A DNA stretch of 64,000 nt from Glandiceps talaboti (taxonomy: Eukaryota; Hemichordata; Enteropneusta; Spengelidae): the NCBI RefSeq assembly GCF_964340395.1, contig NC_135569.1:7170540-7234539 (forward strand), read 5' to 3'. Below the pieces are notes generated by a model, which was not told where the DNA came from, ran no database searches, and was given only the letters and a program-made list of their open reading frames with translations. The position numbers were made by a program, and so were the translations under genes. Positions 57,205 to 64,000 of this stretch are shown piece after piece (position 1 is the stretch's first letter; each line of letters starts with the position of its first letter).

Positions 57205-57316
57205 TATAGTCTAGTTCCTGACGACCGTGTTCTGATTTTACACTACGTTATCTTCACACATTACGTAAACGGTAATGTAGTGTCAAATCGGAACACGGTC
57301 AGAAAGTAGACTACAT
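57205..57316. mobile_element. short foldback element
   Basis: About 112 bp: the left half (agtct..gaccgtgttctgattttacac) is repeated inverted in the right half (gtgtcaaatcggaacacggtc..agact). It touches the next MITE copy at 57330. Confidence 0.85.
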
Positions 57317-57329
57317 CTTTGTTAAATCG

Positions 57330-57430
57330 TTCTCTTACGACGAGTCGCTCCGCCCTCACCGGACTCCTCTCTCCAGTGAGCAGAGTTGACCACTGTGTGA
57401 GGGCGCCCCATCACGGCATACCTCACAAAC
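57330..57430 (-). mobile_element. small MITE, tgtaaggtacgccgtga family (inverted copy)
   Basis: Reverse-oriented relative of 56746-56850: ccgccctcaccgg, gagttgaccactgtg, gagggcgccccatcacggca. Confidence 0.75.
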
Positions 57431-58189
57431 TACTAGTACTTCGCAGTGTTCATCTGTCTATGCTAGGACATGCCTTTCAAAAACTTGATTATGTCAAAAT
57501 CGGAAATTAAATAGTATTTTTAACATTACCACAAACGGAAAACAAGATTAGTATTTTTTTATTTAAATTACCACTACACACCGTATATAGTACGTGTTGT
57601 GACTCAGTGTGTGGAAGATACTAACGTGTTCACCTGCATGGTGTATTTAAACTGTACCAGACAATTACAAACACATTCCATATCAAGATAAAGCACATGT
57701 ACCCGAGTATTGTATCATGATGGTAAAGACATGGATAGGGGTCAGGTGAGGCCAGTAGACCATGGTCTGCCTTATGTTGTATCAATCCACTGTCCAATCC
57801 CAACCCGTCAGTGACGCAATGCTTTTGTAATTATAAACAAAATTACACATTTTCACTTGTGCGAAATTCTAAGTTTATGTATTTTCCAAGTTCTTGTCAC
57901 CTACCGTTCTCCACCATTATCACAAATCCCTGTGCACATGTGCATTTACGCTAGCCCACAACCGTCGACATTACGAATTTGGTTATTGCATTTCAAAATC
58001 CGTATTCAGAAAAAAATCGATAACAAAATTCTTCACACGACAAAACAGTGGAATACTTTATTTTCACTTAGCATTTGCTATAACTCTCACTGGTGTCTTA
58101 AGTACATTCAAAATTCTTGTAAGAAAACAAACACTTCTCGATATTACCCATATTGATGAAACTCAAGACTGTAAACATACATCCTATCA

Positions 58190-58275
58190 CTGCGCCCTCA
58201 CCGGCCTCAGTGCTCTCTAAGGAGTTGAACGACGTTGTGAGGGCGCCTCGTCTCGGCATACTTTACACAGTCGAG
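58190..58275 (-). mobile_element. small MITE, tgtaaggtacgccgtga family (inverted copy)
   Basis: Same layout as the 57330 copy: gcgccctcaccggcctc, gagttgaacgacg, gtgagggcgcctcgtctcgg. Confidence 0.75.
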
Positions 58276-61200
58276 GTGAAACGCAGTCCACAACTTTCTA
58301 AAAGTTTGGTCTGAGATGAAACTATATAAGCCCAAACAATGGATGAACACCTCCTCTCGCTGAAAACCCGTTTGTTTTGAAAATAAATTATTCCACTGTA
58401 TTTTTCTAAGTTTGATGAATGGCCATATTACTAAACAAGTTTGAAAAACTACAACCCATTGTAAAACTTTCTTTCTGAATGAATGAAGTGTCGTGATTTT
58501 ATTAATCCTTAAAAACCCGAACGCATCACGTGACACTTCTTTTCGAAGAGTGTACAGCCATACCATCAAACTAGTCAGTTTATATTAATTCAAGTAATAA
58601 TGTATGTTAATATATGTTAATTTATGCATGATATATGCATAATATATGCGTTTACATCACTTATATTGTAAATCGTTTTAAGCCGTATTCGATTTTTAAA
58701 AAAAAGTTTGTGAGAACTATTCTAACATTGCGAATTTAAAGAGATCATTTGATATAGTAATATATGCAGTTTCACAAAGCTGTATAGTAATATAATACGC
58801 GTTTACAATTTTTAGCAAACGGGACAAACGGCGAAGTTGTCCGCACCATGTACGAAAAGTGATCCGCTTGTTGTCCGAACTCTTCCGTTTTTAGTCGAAC
58901 AGACCAATAGCAAATATTTTAACAAAACAGATACAAACTGCAATATACTAGCAGTACACGAAATGTGTCTGGCTTATCCACGTTTGTCACTTTCCTAGTT
59001 GCGGACAATTTCGACTGTCTGCCTCGTAAATCCAAAGGAAAAAAAAACAACATTCACGAAAGCAAAGCTACAGAAGACACACTCAAAATTACTTATATAA
59101 AATGTATGATGACGTCACAAGCTGCAAGCCCCACAGACCAAAATTTCCCAGCATTGTAGGGCGACGGAATGATGTCAGTTGTAGTCATGAATGGTCTGCA
59201 CCTAAATTCACAGAACCGTCATCATTGCATTGCCTCTGTTATACCAGTGATGTGTTTTTTTTGGGGGAAAAGGTTCATTCAAACTTTTAATCTTAAACTT
59301 TCATTTAAAAGTGTGTCAAACACAAATAAGTAGAATACGTCCGGGTTTTTTTTTGGAAATGAGCACAATGACGAATTCCTGTTAACCACCAACTTTCAAG
59401 AAATCGGTAAAATGCATTCTTCGAAAGACTGTCCTCTATATTTTAAAATGTGTGGGGCTTGCAGATTTGCAGTTACTTCTTTGAAAGATGTGTACCACAT
59501 AAAAATAATATACCAGTAATCCAAAAACACTATGCACACCACAACTCGCAAACACGTCACAGTGACGTCATTTAAGAATAACCTTTGACCTGATCAAAAA
59601 GTCTTTTTTTTAAATCAACAGGTAGTACAATAATCTGAAGTTTACATTGCTGTGTAAAATGGAACACGAATCTAAATATCTTACTTTTTAACACTCGCGA
59701 GGTATCGTGCACAAAAACTTTTTTTTCCGTCTGTCCATATAAATGTCCGATTTATCGATAGATCCCGGTCTTTCACACATTTCAGACCGCTCATCTTTAA
59801 TCGTATGTGGTCATCGAACTGTAGTAAGATATATTTATATATTATGGCCACTTTGTACGCAAAACATTCATATAATATTTTGGGCCAGCTTGAATGCCAC
59901 TAATATTCGAGTTAATAAACTCACACACCAACCTTTCAAGTCCCGATAGACACCCAAAAATTCACACGCCCTCAACGTCCAGAAAATTAATTTCTGGACG
60001 CAACCTTTGAAACAATATCTTATCTAAATATGTGCTTGCCTATTGAAATGCCAGCGCTCATATAACGATGTGTCAAATTAAACACTTTGCAACCAATACC
60101 AAGTCAGTACGGGGGCCGATGTGCATAGACAATCACGTGACGTGGTAATGCACGACAGAATGTGGCTATACCGCGGTTGGTCTTCTAGACACATAGTACC
60201 TACAGCATCTCCACATTTGCTGCAATGACAGAGTTTCGCAATATTTGTTGCAAATCTTGCAATGAAAATAATGATAGATTTGCATATCACGCGACTCCCC
60301 CGCACTGACGTGATAACGGTTGTCTTTTAGATCACGTAGAACATTGTAAAGTTAACACCATAACCCCAAAATAATAAAACAAAGTCCGAGTATTGTTCCC
60401 TAACTGAAAATATTACCCCGTTACTTAGAACGATATGACTGTGTTAACCTATGAATACGTGTAACAGAGTATAATGTACGTAGTTAAAATGTGACATCCC
60501 TTTCGGAAGTTCTTCCTAACGTGTAGTTGACACTAAGCGTATTAGCAAAATTTATGGTTGTAGGAACTTTTTTTCGTCTCAACTGTAAGCAATGCATATA
60601 TGTATTGGTCTTTTGTAAACATCTTAACTTTTTTTTCTTCATATTTTACGGAAAATTCAATTAACCGGTAAAGCATCCCATTTTCAACGAACAAATTTGA
60701 TAGTCTATTTGAAGCATAGTTAGCTGAATTATCCCCCCTTCACTGCGCTAATGGATAAACATGAAAAAAAACCCACTAAATATAGAATTATAAATATGAA
60801 GCCTATATCAGATTTAGCAGAACGTATTGAGTTAGCTATTTTGACGAGATAATCAACTCTAATCACGGTAAACTACGAGTTGCAAACGTATGCTACCAAC
60901 CACAGACCCTACAGTTGGTGTAGGGTCTATGTACCAACCAACTGGCTAAATTAGAACAACCTATACCTATTATAAAGTTCAACACAAAACAAAAAGAAAC
61001 ATACCCCATCCCCAAAAAACACCACCACCAACAACAACCCCATATATAAGGTATAAGTTTTGAAATTTCGATTTTAGTTTTATCAGCGTCTTAGTAACAA
61101 AATTGACGCTTATAATCCAATTGCCGTTCTTTGAGTGTACTTCGCACACATGTATACTAGTAAACATTGTATACTAGTTAATTCTTTACATACCGAACAA

Positions 61201-62574
61201 AGATACAAATACAACTTGACTGTTCAGATCTGACCCCTTAAGCTTAAGACTATTCAAAGGATCTTAGAAATTTGTGATACATTTAGTTTTAACGGTTCAG
61301 AACCGTCCCTAAAATGGTATATTATTTAATATTTTTATAATTTTTATCATATATGTATCACTCCATCGTTTTTTCGTCACGCAGATTTCCAACCTCGTTC
61401 TCGAAACATTCACAAATCCTGACTCGAATAACAACAACTGCTAAAGGCAATTAATTTCAACTCTTCACTCTCCTAATAATTTTAGTAACAAAGTCTATTT
61501 ATCTGTATATTCAAGTTTTTACGTGGTACCCCTCAAACCACTTTAGACGACTTCCGACAAATTGATTGTGAAAATGAAAGAAAACGTTATTTTTTTAAAA
61601 AGTGGTCTGAGGCGGTATGTTGGTGTTTATATCTTTAACACAACAAGAAATCCTCTGTGTAAATTACTGTGACGAGATACATCAGGAAATTGAAAAATAT
61701 TCCCGCCAAAACTTTTTGACGAATAATACATTAATTTTGGGCGGGAATAATGTCCGATTATGGTTAGATATCAATACGTGGTTATGTGTCAATTCTAAGT
61801 AGTATATATGACATGGCGGGAAAGACTAACATTCTACAGTACAATACTACCATACGTACACAACACGCCATCAAATGACAGCTAAAGAGTATTGCTAAAT
61901 GCAAAATAATTCCAAAAGTATACACTCGAAATTGTATACTTCATGTAGTTTAACTCTACCAGTCTACCTGTAACCTTAGACCACTAGTTACAATAATGGT
62001 CTGAAATTTACGCTCCGTTTATCCCTTTCCACACATACATATATGTGATATATTTTAATTTTAAAAAATCAGACTTCGCTGCATATTCTCTATAGTTTGT
62101 GATTTTAACCACTTTTGTATACATTTGCCGATTGTTTACATAATATGATTAATCTAAAACGTTATGTGAAAATAGAAAAAAAATGACAAGTGTAGTCTGG
62201 AGATAATTCCTATGAACTAAAGAACATTTTTATATTAAAGTTGATAAATGAAACCGGAAATGTCGCGTTGGTGTAAACGAGGCTTGTAATTTGGGTCGTC
62301 TACGTGCATTGTTGTCATCTCGGCCATAGTATAGTCTCTTTATAGAAAAACTGTATCTTGGCCAAGTTTGACTAATGCACGATAAATTGACCATGGTTGT
62401 CAAAGCCTCGTCATAACCAATCTCGATTTGACTTAAATTTGCATATAAACACTTCCGCTGACTATGCAAAAAGTGTATTACCAGGGTATTATAATCAATT
62501 TTGTTTCAGTATACTAAATTGGTATACCAACAACCACATTCTACGCCAGCTGTCGTTTTTCTAACAGACAGTGT

Positions 62575-63595
62575 TTATTGCATGAGTTTGTCAAGTTCAT
62601 GGTACCTCATGTACGTTATGACGTACTCAGGATAAACTTGACTACTCTCGAATATGACGTATATAGTCGGATTCATCATATTGTTCACGCATGAGTCGTA
62701 CAGCTGTCCGAAGGGATCGTTGACATCCTTCGGCGGTGGTCGGACGTAATCGGGTCTGCCTTGAATGAAGTCGCCAACGAGGACTCGCGTGAGGAATATC
62801 TTCCGATACAGGTTGCTACTTTGGGCGTAGGAATCGGAATACTTCGCGGATGATGCAAAATATGCTCCCTTACCGAATGCTGTACCAGTGGTAGTCCCGC
62901 TCAAACGGGAGTCGAAGTTCTGACGACAGATGACATCCAACCGCTTGTCTGATGTTCCATGGAACAAGTGACGTACATCCACTTTATTGCCGTCATCAGA
63001 TCGCCATTTTCGCATTGCCTCGTATCGTCTGCAAAAATATGAAATATGATAAATAAATGTTACTAAAATTATAATAGCTGTAATGGGAGTAACACCCTCG
63101 TACCTATTATAGCCTGGCACAGTACTGTGCATAACAAAAGGCTCTTTCAAAACAATTTCTCTCTCTGGTTATAGATATGGGGTGTATTACTGTCAGTCTA
63201 TTCCACTAAAAGAAGAGAAAGGGACACTGGCAGAATTGAGACTGACTTACTCCGTCTGCACACAAGACTAAGTTCTTGAATCTAGCTGTTCATTTAGGTA
63301 TGCAGTGCATATATACAGGAACGTCCTGACCTACCTGGCTAAGAATTTCCACAATTCAATATTCTGTACTCTTTCAACAGACACGATAAGGTCGTGTGGC
63401 ATGGATTCCTGGAATTTACGAACCACATCACGATACTCATCAGCGGTATCGCCACTTTCAGACAAAGTCACCAGTCTGTATCCACCAAGATCTTTCGCTG
63501 ACTTATCCCAATGTTTTGGAAGACTTCCTGTACCGATTGGAGGGATACCTGTTGTTATCCTCCCGCCAGCCCTTGCATGATGTCCATGGTACAAA
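62575..63595 (-). CDS. PARP gene C: 3' part, last two coding exons (continues past the right edge)
   Basis: Two exons, minus strand, 63335-63595 and 62575-63028, join in phase (AG plus A gives Arg) and encode about 237 aa of a PARP catalytic domain ending at TAA. Visible: PKHWDKSAKDLGGYRLVTLS at the start of the fold, ERVQN, then HLFHGT, FGKGAYFA, LVGDFIQGRPDYVRPPPKD, LYDSCVNN and YPEYVITY. The triad reads H-Y-I, the mono-ADP-ribosyltransferase pattern, so it is predicted active. The exon 4/5 intron is in the same place and phase as in genes A and B, which makes it a tandem paralogue, but its sequence is more distant than A is from B. The first exon here begins at a tttctag acceptor with phase 2. 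WWE and zinc-finger parts, if present, lie outside the window. A possible upstream exon ends at 63710 before gtaagt, low confidence. Confidence 0.9.
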
Positions 63596-64000
63596 CTAGA
63601 AAGGAGACAAGGTGTACAGATTTTATAGTTTAGCCAATATTTTGTCACACTGGTCGTCGAACAAAATAATATCGTTGAACAACTTAAGACCATAGTTGTT
63701 CGTACTTACAGCGGTTTTCCTAGAAGCGTGCCCAAGCTATTAAATGAACTATCAAGATCGGTGAGTCTGATCACAAGGTTTCATGCTTATGTATTTTGGC
63801 TGTAGAACGATTTTACTTAATTTAGCTAAAGTACTATTTTCGCCAAAAGAAATCAACTTGAAAATTGGACAGTTTCATAACCGGTAAAATCTGAAAAACT
63901 ACATGTAACAAAGGTAATTTATTATGTATTAGGTTTGAATCAATACATAAGCTTACTAAGTCACGTGGTACACTTTTGCTAATTTTATTGTCCGTCAAAA
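63596..64000. other. upstream intron sequence of PARP gene C
   Basis: AT-rich, mostly intron. A consensus gtaagt donor on the minus strand at 63704-63709 could end a short exon (63710 to about 63757). Its phase would fit the next exon, but its translation matches nothing I know. Confidence 0.3.

Larger units (their letters stand above)
54286..62574. other. spacer between PARP genes B and C
   Basis: 8.3 kb holding the upstream region of gene B, a long (TTC)n tract, several small MITEs and one foldback. I recognise no coding gene; frames of 60-120 codons here carry no domain features. If gene C has its own 3' UTR it lies at the right end, below 62575. Confidence 0.6.

Overview
The window is animal nuclear DNA. 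Its genes are split by GT-AG introns, and its spacer is AT-rich and full of short inverted-repeat transposons, minisatellites and long microsatellites. A DIRS-like retroelement fossil and a PARP12/ZAP-like gene cluster suggest a marine invertebrate, perhaps an invertebrate deuterostome or a lophotrochozoan. The sequence alone does not fix the species.

Layout, left to right. 1-11400 is one satellite array of about 31 copies of a 371-bp monomer, open at the left edge and ending in a decayed monomer (11401-11520). 11521-14503 is the 3' flank of PGD. 14504-29550 (minus) is a complete gene for 6-phosphogluconate dehydrogenase: 15 coding exons, 482 aa, every junction in phase. Its introns hold a broken DIRS-like element (15600-17920) and several MITEs. 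29551-39251 is spacer with MITEs, minisatellites and a foldback element; no gene was recognised there.

From 39252 to the right edge lies a tandem, same-strand (minus) cluster of three PARP genes. Gene A (39252-46662, 929 aa) has a PARP12/ZAP-like architecture: a probable N-terminal winged helix, four CCCH fingers, a Q-rich and RG-rich linker, a fifth CCCH finger, two WWE domains and an ADP-ribosyltransferase domain with an H-Y-I triad. Gene B (49440-54285, 785 aa) keeps the fifth finger, both WWE domains and the PARP fold. It has an RG-rich repeat region in place of the N-terminal fingers, and Tyr replaces the first catalytic His, as in vertebrate ZAP (PARP13). Gene C (62575 to beyond the window) is seen only as its last two coding exons and keeps H-Y-I. 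A and B share exon structure and intron phases, and their fourth exons are almost identical in DNA over 256 bp although neighbouring exons have diverged, which points to gene conversion.

PGD is housekeeping metabolism (oxidative pentose phosphate pathway). The PARP cluster looks like an RNA-sensing or antiviral family in which one copy is predicted active and its neighbour catalytically dead. There is no sign that the two units act together. The most notable items are the A/B pair with the converted exon, the loss of catalytic His in B, and the higher-order structure of the 371-bp satellite.
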